Part shown: in pieces, positions 1 through 10,519 of the stretch | How positions within the stretch are numbered: the first letter of the stretch is position 1 | Layout: the number at the start of each line of letters is the position of its first letter | Source: Jimgerdemannia flammicorona | Taxonomy: Eukaryota > Mucoromycota > Endogonomycetes > Endogonales > Endogonaceae | Assembly: GCA_003990745.1 (NCBI GenBank) | Contig: RBNI01002338.1 | Span: forward strand, 1 to 18,804 | Direction of reading: 5' to 3' | DNA: 18,804 nucleotides | Program-made: the position numbers and the translations under genes | The notes under the pieces: model-generated | Seen by the model: only the letters and a program-made list of their open reading frames with translations | Databases searched by the model: none | Told to the model about the DNA's origin: nothing

Positions 1-790
1 AAAAAAAAAAAAAAAGAGAACTGAGTCTTGATCTGAGTAGTGAGCTGAGTTAAGTATGCAGATAGATTATATATAAGTATATGTGGGAGTTTTTAGGAGA
101 GAATATATAAAAATGAAGTTAAATTAAATATAGAGTGAGTATTTAGAAAAAAGAGCATGAGAATGAGTTACTTGCAGATGAGTTGTATGTAGATAAGTTG
201 TGCAAGATTACTTATAAAGGCTTGTTTCTAATCTCTGTCATATGATACATTGACTCAACAGTTTAGCCACCAAAGATATGCTTTACAATATTCTCCAGCC
301 TTTCTTCATCTTGACTAGATATTGTAAATAAAGGCAGTAGATCTTACTGTAAAGCTGTGGATACTGAGAAAAAGAGAAATAGCATAAAATGAACTTAGTC
401 ATACTGTGGGAATTTAAATATAGTAGCAAAAAGGCAACCTACATCTACTATCAGCTACTCTAAAAAGGCTGCTATATATATAGCTGTGAGGTTTATGAAT
501 TCTGAGATCTGAAGGGTCACTGTGAGTTATTATCAGAATTCTCCCTCATCCTCATTACCATTATCATCACCATTGCTATCACTACTTTAGCTCTCAATGA
601 GCAGCTTATGTAATGCTCATATGAGAAAGAATTTAATATTATCAGTATAGAGTGCATTCTTACCTCAAATATTCTCTCTTTTAATAAAAAAATGAGTAGA
701 CCAACATACAATAAAGGACTGCTATTTATTTATTCATAATGTAGCAGAAGAAATAAAATAGAGTATCAGAGAGAACAAAGAAAGGAAGAA

Positions 791-859
791 TGATATCACC
801 AAAGATAAAGAAAGAGTGATATTATCAAAGATAAAGAAAGAGTGATATCACTAAAGATT
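791..859. repeat. Short tandem repeat, 26-bp period, about 2.6 copies
   Basis: Two near-identical 26-bp units (791-816 and 817-842), each ending in aaagataaagaaagag, are followed by a partial third unit. Units one and two differ at two or three bases (atcacc versus attatc). The purine-rich unit looks like a minisatellite. Confidence 0.8.
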
Positions 860-870
860 TTGAGTAATTC

Positions 871-900
871 AGATCAATCTGGATCAATCTGGATCAGATT
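871..900. repeat. 10-bp tandem repeat, three copies
   Basis: The units agatcaatct, ggatcaatct and ggatcagatt follow each other without spacing, just after the 26-bp repeat. This is a decaying short minisatellite. Confidence 0.75.
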
Positions 901-1074
901 ACAGAACCAATCCAAGTTTATTTAAATCTCATTCAGATGAATTGTATTTATTTGGAGCACTATTGAATTACTTGAATATATTGGATTACTTTAATGTAAG
1001 TGACTTGATATAAGTAATATATATAATTCAAGCTTAATATATATAAGTGAAACTTATGTATGGCAGATATATCA

Positions 1075-1210
1075 TATATAAAAGCAGTACTCACTCTTTG
1101 ATGCTACTCTCCTTCTCTACTTCCAATTTCTATTTTAATTTACTTCACTCCAATCCAATAATCATCCCAACCCACTTCTCTACTCCAATCTCTACTCCCA
1201 CTTCATCATT
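1075..1210 (+). promoter_or_regulatory. Candidate TATA promoter and pyrimidine-rich leader
   Basis: TATATAAAAG at 1075-1084 is followed about 25-30 bases later by a long C/T-rich tract (about 1095-1210) with almost no G, leading directly to two ATG codons at 1211 and 1214. This is the usual look of a fungal TATA promoter with a CT-rich leader. It could instead be the control region of an old transposon. The call rests on layout only; no transcript evidence is available. Confidence 0.4.
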
Positions 1211-1254
1211 ATGATGTATAAGCCAAACTTTTAAAATAGACAAAAAAAAAAAAA
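1211..1254 (+). pseudogene. 5' fragment of a possible interrupted plus-strand gene
   Basis: Two consecutive ATG codons follow the CT-rich leader, and the frame runs only eight codons before a TAA at 1232-1234. The block ccaaactt at 1223-1230 recurs at 2510-2517 on the far side of the inserted element, where an open frame continues. I infer that the element 1255-2509 split one gene. The product is not recognised, and the fragment is too short to prove coding. Confidence 0.25.
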
Positions 1255-2509
1255 TTTTTTTTTTACACTCATTTATTCAGAACACATTACAAAGCAAACA
1301 GTGGGAAAACATCCCCGATTTCCTGACAAGAAAGTAAGTAGGGTCAGGTCCTAAATAGAGTAGTCTTAGGTGACTAAATATCTAACCTTGGCAAGATCAA
1401 AGTGGTTGGGGCCTAGTTCTCTCTACTCTGAGCTACTCTCACCCCTCCCCTCCTTGCCAATAACAATGCCCCCACCAAGGCCACAACCAGCCCCCTCATA
1501 CAAATAATATATACAATTGTGAAGCAAGAAATAGAATAGTACATAAGCCTGAGAAATCTCCAACAATAAGTTACTCCACCCTACCTTGACTGCCTAGTAC
1601 CAACCTATATACTTAATGAATGGGTCTGCTATCTGACCACCACTTTCCCTACCCTGCTCCAAGTTAGAGGTCACCATCTGGCTTGTAATACTAGTATCTC
1701 AAGTGAGCACTAATTTATATCTAGTCTTGCCCAAAAGGGCTGCTAGACATAACCCCAGCATCTCAAGTATCCCTATAGCACTGTATCCAGCCTGCTAGCT
1801 CCCCCCTCTCCAAAGTAGCAAAGTCATCACTCTGCTGATCATCTTGCTGAGTATTGCACCACTGTTGACCAATTATCTGGTCTGATTGTCACTGCTATCC
1901 TCTATTGTACTATTTACCAATTACCAATTATTAGTCACCATTATACTATACATTGATATCATTTCATCTGCTTCAACCAATTATCTGTCATGCTTCCTGA
2001 ATCCTCTGAGCACCTTCTGAAATCACCCAAGCCACCTCTATGCCTTGAGGATGCAGTGAAAGTCTCCCCAGTGTAAAAGAAAGCCTAATAGCCTAACTCA
2101 TATCCCTTAGTCTATCAAAGTATACAAGTAAGTTGGATGCTTACTACAAAGCTGGCCCCCCTGCTAGAAGAAAGACACCTCATCTTCTTAAGTTATTGCC
2201 AGTAGCTCCTAGAGCTCACATCATACCATCTGGTCTATGAAATGATGGAAACCTTGAATTCTTGAAAACTGTAGCCTTGAGATTGGAGCAACTCAATACT
2301 AGTGGACTCTTCTTCTCTTACTACTTCTGATACACCCAACCTTGGGGCACTGATAGCCCCCCTTCTCCTATACCATAAAGATCCAATTTCCATCTAGACC
2401 TTTTGATCAGTATGGTTTGAGAGAAAGAAGTCCCCAGCTGCTGGCAGCTCACTTATCTACTCATTTATCTATCATCAAGCATATGATTCTCCCATTACAG
2501 TCTACTATT
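1255..2509 (-). mobile_element. Minus-strand poly(A)-tailed retroelement fragment, family unassigned
   Basis: The left end is a T run (1255-1264), the reverse complement of a poly(A) tail, and an AATAAA signal lies on the minus strand at 1277-1272, eight bases before the tail. The plus strand is C-rich and G-poor across the block, the same strand bias as LINE A, and differs sharply from the AT-rich flanks. Minus-strand translation gives broken frames with no motif I recognise. The 3' end does not match the shared 3' end of LINEs A, B and D, so this is another family or a retrocopy. The right border at about 2509 comes from the candidate repeated block ccaaactt and from the composition change, and is approximate. 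Confidence 0.4.
1272..1277 (-). terminator. Polyadenylation signal AATAAA of the 1255-2509 element
   Basis: tttatt on the plus strand reads AATAAA on the minus strand, seven bases from the start of the poly(A) run. This spacing supports retrotransposition of a polyadenylated RNA. Confidence 0.5.
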
Positions 2510-3475
2510 CCAAACTTCTTAGAGAACAGAAAGCCAAGCCCAAAGATATATATTCTGATTAAGAGAGAATAAAGAAGATTAAGCTTCTTAGATATATACT
2601 TATTGTCAACATATGGCCAAATAAAGAGAAGTGGGAAGATACTCTCAAAATAATATCAGATAGTATGAAGTTTGACTTAGAAGAGATGATTGTTAAGAAG
2701 TTTAATATGAAATGAGGCAAGATATATATTATATTACTACTGCATATTCCCTACTTTCTTTCTCATTTTTCTAATTATTTATCTTTCATCTGTAGATTGT
2801 AGTCTGGCCAAGTGATATGAGAAGACAGGTCCTAGAAGCTATTAAGTCTAGTTTTCTCTCCAAATTCATTTCACATCTTTTGAAGATTTTCAACCTCAAT
2901 AAGGACTATCAATTCAGACAGTTAATGCTTGACTCTGACAAGATATTTATGATCTATGAGAAATATAGTACAAAGTTTGGCCTTCCAGGAGATCTGATCA
3001 ATAGAATATTTGACCTCAATGTTGTTTGGTAAGTAAAGTTCAAGGAGTATATAATTAATCAGATCTGCTCTAGTCTAGTATTTGAAGAAATAATTTGGCT
3101 AGTCTTCATATACTATAACTATAGATTGTATCATGGATTGAAAATGCCACAAAGTTTAGTCCAAATGTATCAACTAAAAATACTGAATAGGAGAATGACA
3201 GTATTTGCTATTATTGTATTAAGTTTATATTATATTATCATTTTTTACTTATAGATTGTAAAATCTAATTATACTTCATTTATTTTAGGTATATGCCATT
3301 ATCACAAAGATGAAGTTTGAAAAACTACTTTGGAGGACTCAGTACAATAATACTCTTGCAACAATCAGTAAAATTGATATAAATAAAATATATATGTGAT
3401 TGGATACTGTCTGGATAGCTACAATTAAAATATAAAAGAAGTTCATATTAGGTCCAAGTGAAGAAGATTGTAAGT
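2510..3475 (+). pseudogene. Decayed plus-strand gene remnant, possibly with introns, function unknown
   Basis: This stretch has protein-like codon runs separated by AT-rich segments bounded by splice-like signals. One open segment covers about 2586-2710. A candidate acceptor (tctgtag) ends at 2795, and a second segment (2817-3030) contains residues such as QVLEAIKSSFLSKF and GLPGDLINRIFDLN. A strong donor-like ggtaagt follows at about 3030. After an acceptor-like tttattttag near 3289, a third segment reads AIITKMKFEKLLWRTQYN and has two internal stops. It ends near a second donor-like ttgtaagtat at about 3468. I recognise no domain. It may be a host gene or an old DNA transposon gene. Frame changes and in-frame stops show it is dead. 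Confidence 0.35.
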
Positions 3476-3731
3476 ATATTTATATATTACATTTATTAAA
3501 ATGAACTTCATGTGAATAATTGACAGCTTATATGGTTTTAAATAATTAGACTCTCTCTGAATTCTGAAAAAATATGTATATATAAATAATTTGAGTTTTG
3601 GAAAAATATAAATAATAATATATAAATAATTAGTTTCTATCTGAGTTTTGGAAGCTTAATAAGAGATATAAATAAATTCATATAAATATAAATTCATACT
3701 TCTAAATAATAATTTTATATTATAATCTATG
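3476..3731. other. Very AT-rich spacer, nothing recognised
   Basis: The spacer is a low-complexity A/T stretch with repeated taaataat-type words between the decayed plus-strand gene and the tail of LINE A. No coding frame or structured signal was found. The bases next to the LINE tail should hold one target-site duplication of LINE A, but no convincing partner was found at the other end. Confidence 0.55.
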
Positions 3732-3760
3732 TTTTTTATTTTTATTTTATTTTATTTTAT
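3732..3760 (-). repeat. (TAAAA)n tail of LINE A
   Basis: The plus strand shows repeated tttta/ttttta units ending at the element terminus; read on the minus strand, GACTATAAAA is followed by TAAAA repeats. LINE B and element D carry plain poly(A) instead. Confidence 0.8.
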
Positions 3761-3784
3761 AGTCACAAGGACATCTACTTTATT

Positions 3785-6700
3785 ATCAAACTGTCTAAGA
3801 TATACTACTAATATAAATGAGCTCCTCACCTAATCTTACTTAGAATCTCTCTCCCCCCCTCACTATTTCTCCAAAATACCACTAACCCCACTATTACTCT
3901 AATCCTCCCCCCACTCTTTCTACAGATTATCTCCTCCAATTGCCTTTGATATCTCTCACCAACACTCCCACCCCTCCACCACCTATTCAATATATCCATT
4001 ATCAGCCACTTCCATCTAGCCATTCTTACTCTCAAAGTCAACTATTGATCCTTCTCAAATATAGAAAGCTAATGTCCTGTAAGACTAATCCAAATTGCTA
4101 GCCCTCATCCTAATGTCAACTACTTATCTCCCAACCCCTCCACCAGACTTCTCTAGAGGTTACCCTATCACCCTCCTATCACTAACTCTGGTGGGTGGAC
4201 CACCAGCCACATCTCAATCTCTCTCTAAAAGTCACCCATTACCTCATACTCTCCCAGCCAATGTTCAGAAGTCTGTATCACTTCTCCCTCCTACCTAACA
4301 TTCAGACACTCCTCATACTCCTGGGTATCTTCTTTTACCAAGTAATCTGTCCAGTAGTTCAACATTACATTATACTATAGAATTCACCACTATACCACCC
4401 AGAACTTAGGAGAGAGCCATCTTGCTATCTACTTGCCCCACAGCTAAACACCATTCCAGTCCCATCTCTCTAATTCCCACCCTCTGCCATGCCTCAGGCC
4501 ACAGATCTCTCCCATGTTCCTGAAGGCACTCTATGCTATCCTCTAAGCAGAAGTTATCAACTGGTGCCCTACCCAACAGAAGGCAGTCCCACCTCTATAT
4601 CTGAGATCCCCATTCCTCCTCCCTCTTATCACCCCTCTATTGGAGACCAATACAGTACTCCATCAATCACTCTCCATCAGAATTCTCTATAATATATCCT
4701 CTGACTCTCTTCCAAAGCTACCAGAGATAGAAGATCCCCAGTTGCACCACAGATGGAGAACTGGGCCCCCAACACCCTCTGCATAAGGGGAACCCACTCT
4801 CTGCTCCTCAACTTGCTCACTTGCTTCATCTACTTACTCTTAAACATAAAGATACTTGAAGAAATCTACTAGCCTCAGTCTACTGGTCAGGTCAATACCT
4901 CTCAACTAATCTGACTCTGTTGCCCTGCTCAAATCCAGATCCTGGCCATCTTCAGCAATTGCTTGACCACCTATACTGAAAAGTCAAAGTAGTATCCTAG
5001 ATACTATAGCTTAGACAACCAGTATACATTCAACATCATCACTCTTCCTGTCAGAGATATATAGCGACCAGAGAGTGCTTCTCCACTCTGCTAACTACTA
5101 CTTCTACTGCCCATATGGTAGCAAGGAGCCATATATTGAAAAGTAAATCTCCAGATAATGAACAGTCTCTCCTGTAGGGACAATTATTCCAATCATGTCC
5201 CCACTGACTATTCCTCCTCCCAACACCAAAGTCTCATACTTATATTAGTTGAGCTTAGTATCTGAGCACTCCTCATATTACTCTACTGTACCTTTCAGTA
5301 CTGCAATATCCTTAGCTAACCCCAGCCCAACTACCATATTGTCAGTGAAGGCCCTTACCTTCCAATTAACCCCCAGAATATCCAACCCTTCCACTTTTTG
5401 CCATATCCTATCCAAAAGAGGCTCCAGGGACAACACATATAGAATCAGTAACAGTGGATCCCCCTGCAGCACTCCTCTGCCCAGAGAGAAAGAAATCCCT
5501 CTATATCTATTTACTATAATTGCTATCTGCCTAACTCTCTTCCGGCAGACTGACCAAGGCCTACCAGACCCCAGGGGTGACTCCAATGTACTTTAGCACC
5601 CTTTCCAACCACACTCACTAGACTCTGTTATAGGCCTTCTCCTGGTCAAAAAAAATCAGCCATCTGTCCACTCCAGCAGTGTGAGTACTCTCAATAATAT
5701 TATATATCCAGGCTGTTATGTCTCTGATCAGACATCCCCTTACAAATCCTCTCTGCTCAGCTCCCAGAACCTGTTGAGCCACTCCTTGTAGCCTAGCCAC
5801 CAGTACCTTTATGACCAGTTTGTAATCCATATCTAGAAGCATGATCAGCCTCCAGTTATTCCACTCCTCTTTCCTCCTCTTATTCTTAAATAGCAGAGCC
5901 ACAAGACCTAAGCTCTGCCCTCAAATCTATGCCCCAGAGCCAATTACTTTATTGCACATTATCATTATCTTCTCTAGAACTAACTTGGCTCCTGCCATCT
6001 TCTTTCAGAAATCCCACTGTAAGTCATCCTCCCCTGGTACAGTCCCAGAGCCCATCATTGTCAGAACTCACTAAATCTCCTCTCTTTGGACAGCAGCACC
6101 AAGGTCACTTAAGTCTGCCACTGGGTCCAGATACTATTCCTCCAAGTACCTATCAATGTCCAGCTCCCCAATCCCTCTATTCTCCCCACTCCACAAATGT
6201 CTCCACTGTCTGCTCAACTGGTTCAGAATCTCTAGTGTCCCAATAACCAACTCTCCAGCCTCATCCAACACTCCCTCTTACTGCTGCCATACTCTTCTCA
6301 CCTACAGCTACAGCAACAAAACTTAGTAGGCCTTTCTCCCTTCTCCAATCTCTGCTACTACAGCTAGGCCACCATACTCTCAACCTGAAGGTTCTCCTCT
6401 TGTTGTAGTATACCCTTCAACTCCTCTACCTCCAGTCTGATCCACTGTATTCACCAATCTCCTTTCTCATTATGATTCAACAGATCTGTCCAAGTCACCA
6501 ACAACCTCACTAACCTCTGGGAGACCCACCTCACTCACTTCTTTCTCTGAGTACTCCATATTCGTCCTATCTCCCCCCAGAACTATTGTGCCTCAGATTA
6601 CAATTATATCCAGCAAACTCTAATCCCCAACTCCTCTGCTCTCTACCCAAGAATCCTGGAGCTAATATTAACTACTTATGCCTCCTATAGAGAGGTCTCT

Positions 6701-7458
6701 CCTAGTAAAGACATATTTAGTTACCAATGTCTGGGTCTCTCCCCACTTCTCCCAAAACACCCCCCTCCTAGAAGACCCCAGTGATCTGACTATAGACACC
6801 AAACAGTTTCCAAAGTCCTCTAGATATCAACTCCCTAGCAATCAGTAGTCAACATCCAGTTAATCCTTGAGCCCAGCCCTACTACTCAGTGGGTAAAGAC
6901 CCTATAATCCCCCATCCAAGCCTCTCAGTATCCACTAAAGAGCTCAAATGTTTGACTCTCTCCAAGGCTTCCTTACCACTACTCCTATCTGCTTCTCTCT
7001 TCCCCCATCAGTCTTATCTATCTTTCTATCATATATCATATTAAAGTCTCTCTCTAAACAATCAATCTCTGCCTCCACTAATGCCCCAGACTCTCATAGC
7101 TCTTGAATCCATTCTACTCTCTCCCCCCTTTCTGCCAGATAGTAATATAACTCAACCATCAAGGGCCTCTAGTCTGGTCTCTTCCAAACTCCCCACACTA
7201 CCCTGCTCCTCTATTGTCTAATGCCTCTAATGTCCCCTTTGCCCTTCCTAATCAGAATGCCCTTATGTCCTTGCCAACAGCCACACCACCCTATTTCTTC
7301 ATTCAGTCCAGACTATCTAAGTCCCCTTCATACCCAACATTCTGTGGTAGAAATAAATCCACTTCTATTCCCTTTAGCCATCCAAAGATATTTCACTATC
7401 TCACTACCTCTCATAGCCTATTGATATTCAAAGATAAGATTCTAGTTATAGTGTTCAT
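3785..7458 (-). pseudogene. LINE A ORF2: endonuclease-reverse transcriptase, decayed
   Basis: ORF2 begins with an ATG at 7458 followed by an AP-endonuclease start (ILSLNINRL, where families usually have NxNG). Further on, RDFNMIYDR at about 7050 matches the GDFNxxxxxR motif with its Gly changed. Reverse transcriptase follows at about 5990-5250: LGAEQRGFVRG, then DQEKAYNRV, SLGRGVLQGDPL, and FTDNMVV at about 5349-5338, where active enzymes have F/YxDD. One catalytic Asp is therefore Asn. The C-terminal part aligns in order with LINE B, including ICRKSGGRIRVIVGLVVF near 3920 against its counterpart at about 18370-18420. Many TGA, TAG and TAA codons sit where Arg or Gln fit, and several frame changes occur. 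The gene encoded the machinery for target-primed reverse transcription and is now dead. Confidence 0.8.
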
Positions 7459-8668
7459 ATTGAATAATATTATTTAAAAAACAGCCATCCACTTTACAAT
7501 TCTATACTTACTGTATCACCCACAATATCTAGGTTCCTCTCTGTCTCTAGTTCATCTGCCTCTCTCTGCTAAGCCTCCAATATCACCAAAATCTCCTATC
7601 TACAGCCTCCATCTCTGTACAGATACTTCTTGCACACTACCTGCCACTTTGCCAGCCCTTTTCTCAGATCCTACATATATACAGCCCTGTTATTTACAAT
7701 TGCCAGAAGAGCTGTCTCTCTGGTATAATTAACCTGATATACCTCAGCCTCTAGCAATACTACCATTATCTCATCCTGGAGTTTATATAGCATCTCCTCA
7801 CTATACAAGATTTCACCTCAGTGTCTTACACTCAGTATCTGGAAGTCCTCTCCCCCCAGCTCCTCAGCTGCCACATTCTCAAGCATTTTCCACAGCTATT
7901 TCATCTCAACCTCAGCCTCTGCCACTCTCTGGGCCACTCTCTTCCTCCCTTCCATCTGCCTATCCTCTGCATTTCTCCTTGCTGACTCATCCCAATCCTC
8001 CTCTAGTATAATCTGCAATTTATCATCACCTTCCACCCTATCAGACACCCTATACTGAGGAAACTCCCTCTCTGCAATCTCAGTATCCTCAATAATGATA
8101 CTCAGCCCTGTGCCTTCCCCCCTCCAGGGGTCTCCTCTGGTACTACTCTCTTCTCTCCTGCCCAGATACTCACCCTCAATCCAGCTTTTTCAGTAGTGAT
8201 CCCCCTGGCTGCCCCACCCTCCCAGCTTAGCCAGCAGATTCTTCTGAATGCACCTCCCCTCCACCCTCTCTCAGACTGCCCAATCCAGCTGCATCTTCCT
8301 GCCATTTATGATCTCTACTACTATCTTGGTCTCATACTCCTTTCATGCCAATCTTCTCCTCTCCACAGCTCTAGCCAGATCCTTCAATATCTTCAGTAAG
8401 TCCTCTTCTTCCTCCAGTATCTCTTTCACTCTTGAGACCTTGTACTTCATAGATTCCCATTTAAGAACTGCTGGTTAGTCTCTTGCCTTCCCTATATTCT
8501 CCTTGTCTGCCAGCCATATCCTGATATTTACATCACTTGTCCTGAATTCAGTACCCTCTTAGACCTGAAACCCAATATCTATAATATCCCCATACTCCTT
8601 GGTGGCCTCTACAATCAACCTTTTGGCCATTTACTTTAACACTATAGGAATATCTAGCACCATTAGCT

Positions 8669-8682
8669 ACACTATTTGGAGA
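8669..8682. repeat. Target-site duplication of element D, left copy
   Basis: acactatttggaga, identical to the right copy at 8734-8747; the first A of the right copy could also belong to the poly(A) tail. Confidence 0.85.
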
Positions 8683-8733
8683 ATAAATGTCAAAGTCTGA
8701 GTGACTATAAAAAAAAGAAAAAAAAAAAAAAAA
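8683..8733 (+). mobile_element. Element D: extremely 5'-truncated LINE insertion (3' end plus poly(A) only)
   Basis: About 30 bases of LINE 3' end (aataaatgtcaaagtctgag then tgactata) and an A-rich tail are flanked by perfect 14-bp copies of acactatttggaga at 8669-8682 and 8734-8747. The insert aligns with the LINE B terminus (aataaagggatggagtccaa then gtaactata) and keeps AATAAA. It lies inside ORF1 of LINE A on the opposite strand, so it inserted after LINE A. Of the parent LINE, only the terminus was copied. Confidence 0.85.
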
Positions 8734-8747
8734 ACACTATTTGGAGA
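8734..8747. repeat. Target-site duplication of element D, right copy
   Basis: acactatttggaga directly after the poly(A) run; from here the ORF1 sequence of LINE A resumes. Confidence 0.85.
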
Positions 8748-9480
8748 TCCCAGTATAGGCACTGGATCATAGAGATATTACTCTCCCCCATTACTACTCT
8801 CTTCTCCATTGCTTCTAACAGCACCTTCTCCTTCTTGAATTCTACCTCCACCTCTTCCAGTCTCTTCAAAAACTTCACTGACATCACTCTCTTTACCTCC
8901 TGGGCCAGAAACCCTAGAATCATTCTCACTATCACTATCAAGTCTCAGAAACACAATATGATAGTGAATTCCAATCTCAATTTCTTGAGTAATAGTACTG
9001 CCACCTGGTCTGTCATACTATCTGCTAGATCCCCAGGTCTCATGCCCACTCTCTGTCCAGATCTACTATTAACTATTATATCTGGATTTTTTTCCAGATT
9101 AGCAGTTCTCTTGTCATTAGCAGTCTCACTCCTCCCAGCCACTACTCCCCCAGCCCTGCTGCTCTCACCACTATGGGCCACTCTACCAGACCCTACAGCC
9201 TTTGCTGTCTTCTTGTCCTTCCTCAGCCAGCCCTCCAGTCCAGTTATTGGATGATCTTTCTTCATCTTATCTATAAAGCTCATCCTCTCAGTCTTCTGTC
9301 CCCCAGCACTGCCTCCTCTCCTTCCATATCCTCCAGCCAGCAAGCCCCTCATGCTTCCCCCCAAGTCATAACTCCTCCCCACATACTGTCAGTTGAATAT
9401 ACTAGGGTCACCCTGTCCAGCATATATCTCAGAATACTTATCAGTTGCTATATTACTAGTACCTTTACTTTAAAAATAAT

Positions 9481-9821
9481 ATCTTGAGTATTGCCAGAGG
9501 TTTGTATAATCTGAATATTACTAGAGAAAGGTTTGGTATTGCAATCTTTATTATCTTATTTAAATAAATATAATCAATACTAGAAATTGATAGAAATAAG
9601 CTATTTTTTAGCTTAAATTAGCTACTTACTAGTAAATTCAGTTGATTTCTATCAAATTCTAAAACAATTACTTACTGAAACAATATATAAATATATTCAT
9701 TTAAAAAAAGAAGATTCTTCAGTATCATTAATATATGGCTTGAAGTTTTATATAAAGATCTCTAGAAGTATGATATTGTAATATACCTGACTCAATAGGG
9801 GCAAATTACAAGATTGGGAGT
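9481..9821. other. AT-rich spacer between LINE A and the gypsy LTR
   Basis: The stretch holds no coding frame. Its main feature is the inverted repeat at 9581-9661. It should also contain the target-site duplication of LINE A and the left 5-base flank of the gypsy insertion, neither of which can be proven here. Confidence 0.5.
9581..9661. repeat. Inverted repeat with 17-bp arms, nested 7-bp hairpin
   Basis: tagaaattgatagaaat (9581-9597) pairs with atttctatcaaattcta (9645-9661) at 16 of 17 positions, enclosing a 47-base loop. Inside it, taagcta (9597-9603) and tagctta (9609-9615) form a perfect 7-bp stem with a T5 loop. It could be the core of a small MITE-like element or simply a hairpin in AT-rich DNA. 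No flanking duplication was identified. Confidence 0.55.
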
Positions 9822-10030
9822 TGATGTAGTTTGGCTTGAGCCTTCAGTTACTTTGTTAAAAGCAACAAAATATTCTTGGTATTTAGTGGTATAATAGTCA
9901 AGATTGGAATACTGTGTGAGTGGTTTCCTTTTTAAGACAGGTTTTTGGGTATAGTGGTGATTTGTGTATGAGTGTGAATGGGTTTCCTTCTTGAGTCAAC
10001 TGGGAATACCACAATTTTGTATAATGAGGC

Positions 10031-10213
10031 AATCTCCAAAAGTATGCAATTTCTGAGTATAGTGATCTTGTATAGTGCAACAATCTTTGTGTAGTGTGGG
10101 TTCCTTATATGTAATAGTCTATCAATTTAGCAGTTTTCCTTCTTGGGTGATGGCGATCTCTGCATAATGATCTCCATGTAGTATGACAATTTCCAAAAGT
10201 ATGCAGTTTCTGA
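10031..10213. repeat. Dispersed 26-bp direct repeat inside the LTR
   Basis: aatctccaaaagtatgcaat plus ttctga at 10031-10056 recurs at 10188-10213 with two transitions. The copies are 157 bases apart and lie in similar surroundings (ata/gta-gtatgac-type words), suggesting an old internal duplication. Confidence 0.7.
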
Positions 10214-10519
10214 CAGATAACTCGATTTGGCTTACTGGGAATAAACAAATAACTCAGATAGTGCAGATGTTGCAGAAACTTGGGCTTTCTGGAAATAATT
10301 CTCAGATAGCACAGGTTCTCTGAGAATACAGATTACTCAAAAATGGCAGATGATGTAGATTCTTCTGAATCAGTTGCTTCAACTGAGAATTGACTTGGGT
10401 TCTTAGCAAGTTATATCTAGACTAGCTTCATTTGTATGAATGGATCACTGCAAAGTTACATCAAGAGACTGGCTTGTGGTAAGAAGGCAGGCTCTTCTGA
10501 GAATACAGCAGATAATTTG

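Larger units (their letters stand above)
1..1074. other. AT-rich intergenic stretch, no gene seen
   Basis: The stretch opens with 15 consecutive A residues, which could be the tail of a plus-strand retroelement lying left of the window, but nothing upstream is visible. The rest is AT-rich, with low-complexity runs and the two tandem repeats listed separately. Open frames here are short, lack recognisable motifs and have the composition of random AT-rich DNA, so none is called as a gene. Confidence 0.6.
7494..9352 (-). pseudogene. LINE A ORF1: coiled-coil type ORF1 protein, decayed
   Basis: A long minus-strand frame precedes ORF2, giving roughly 600 codons once element D is discounted. The N-terminal part is Gly/Arg/Ser-rich (GGYGRRGGSAGG), which suits nucleic-acid binding. 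The middle is rich in Glu, Lys, Leu and Arg (KFLKRLEEVEVEFKKEKVLL and EEEEDLLKILKDLARAVERR), suggesting coiled coils. No CCHC zinc knuckle is visible. The frame ends with TAA at 7496-7494. Internal stops are mainly TAG and TGA at places where Gln or Arg fit. Element D at 8683-8733 splits the frame. The start is ambiguous: an in-frame ATG lies at 9352, while a GTG at 9382 and an upstream stop codon complicate the 5' end. ORF1 proteins of LINEs usually bind the element RNA. Confidence 0.65.
3732..9480 (-). mobile_element. LINE A: near full-length non-LTR retrotransposon, L1/Tx1-like
   Basis: On the minus strand the order is ORF1 (about 9352-7494), a 35-base gap, ORF2 (7458 to about 3785) with endonuclease, reverse transcriptase and C-terminal domain, and a (TAAAA)n tail at 3760-3732. 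The last bases before the tail (gtgactataaaa) match the 3' ends of LINE B and element D, so all three belong to related families. The RT style (DQEKAYNRV, GRGVLQGDP) is L1/Tx1-like rather than the classical fungal Tad type. Stops mostly look like C-to-T changes, and only about three CpG remain in 5.7 kb. The 5' border is uncertain, placed where composition becomes AT-rich. Confidence 0.85.

Noticed and set aside
517..711. Minus-strand 64-codon frame with many Met and Val
   Set aside because: It comes from a low-complexity cat/ttat-rich stretch, has no domain and no promoter layout.
2793..3260. The 9-mer tagattgta occurring three times near candidate splice acceptors
   Set aside because: It is short and AT-rich in an AT-rich region; one copy has no clear acceptor context.
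4095..9487. Plus-strand open frames across this block, such as 5249-5596, 5929-6246, 8676-9254 and 9173-9487
   Set aside because: They are antisense to LINE A ORF1 and ORF2, are Ser/Pro/Leu-rich as expected from CT-rich antisense, and one includes the poly(A) of element D as a Lys run.
3715..9525. tataatct shared by both sides of LINE A as its target-site duplication
   Set aside because: Only eight AT-rich bases match, and the position relative to the 5' end is uncertain; chance is likely.
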